Shown: positions 63,901 through 64,000 of the stretch, in pieces
Layout of the letters: every line of letters begins with the position of its first letter
Numbering within the stretch: the first letter of the stretch is position 1
Assembly (NCBI GenBank): GCA_038087015.1
Contig: JASBNA010000022.1
Coordinates: 543,085-607,084 of the forward strand
Origin: Cerrena zonata
Lineage: Eukaryota > Basidiomycota > Agaricomycetes > Polyporales > Cerrenaceae
Reading direction: 5' to 3'
Length of the DNA stretch: 64,000 bases
The notes under the pieces: model-generated
What the model saw: the letters and a program-made list of their open reading frames with translations, nothing else
Databases searched by the model: none
What the model was told of the DNA's origin: nothing
Program-made: the position numbers and the translations under genes

Positions 63901-64000
63901 AGACAGCGGCATTGCTTAAAAGTAAGTAATGTGTTAAATACATTAATTAGGCTACTAATGACATGGTATACAGAGTTTGAAGGGGAGGGTCGTAACCCAG

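Overview
This is eukaryotic nuclear DNA from a filamentous fungus, most likely an agaricomycete basidiomycete. Genes carry many short GT-AG introns of about 40-70 nt, some tRNA genes have introns, and the recognisable genes (MIS12/MTW1, VPS74, CHS7-like, SPP2, allantoinase, Yippee) are fungal in type. Telomere-type TTAGGG strings occur near 38.8-39.4 kb and 62.76 kb. I cannot name the species from sequence alone.

The left part (1-28 kb) is ordinary, gene-dense euchromatin. In order it holds: the 3' end of a Ser/Tyr-rich protein gene; a tRNA-Glu; an amino-acid/GABA-type permease; a second tRNA-Glu; a Yippee-like protein; allantoinase; the splicing factor SPP2; an F-box protein with an apparent frameshift; a BTB/POZ-like protein; a disordered hypothetical; a small TATA-driven hypothetical; a CHS7-like membrane protein; the kinetochore protein MIS12/MTW1; a tRNA-Leu; and the Golgi glycosyltransferase receptor VPS74. 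These are unrelated housekeeping genes on both strands, not an operon or a pathway cluster.

From 27.7 kb onward the window becomes an accessory, repeat-rich, subtelomere-like island. It begins with a Crinkler-type P-loop NTPase/nuclease-like gene with a disturbed reading frame. A truncated Gypsy end (PPT plus 3' LTR) follows, then a broken gene split by an LTR-like insert, then a decayed chromodomain Ty3/Gypsy element whose many TGA stops sit where Arg CGA codons are expected. At 38.8-42.9 kb lies a Penelope-like retroelement without a visible GIY-YIG endonuclease. It is linked to TTAGGG repeats, carries a full type I hammerhead ribozyme, and can encode either an RT or a basic ORF1-type protein depending on one 58-nt intron.

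The most striking object is a ~12.4-kb unit (43.8-56.2 kb) bounded by ~715-bp terminal inverted repeats. It encodes an 876-aa protein of unknown family, a 394-aa 2-oxoglutarate/Fe(II) dioxygenase of TET/JBP-like layout, and a charged nuclear-type protein. Between the two divergent genes sits an array of 15 copies of a short hairpin whose stem shows compensatory changes. tRNA-like modules lie in both inverted repeats, with a diverged copy inside the element. No known transposase is recognisable, so this may be an undescribed family of large DNA element. Directly beside it is a zinc-finger/OrsD-RecQ helicase gene resembling subtelomeric telomere-linked helicases. After it come a 286-bp near-perfect foldback, a family of TGCGTCC/GGACGCA palindromes, and a partial gene running toward the window end.
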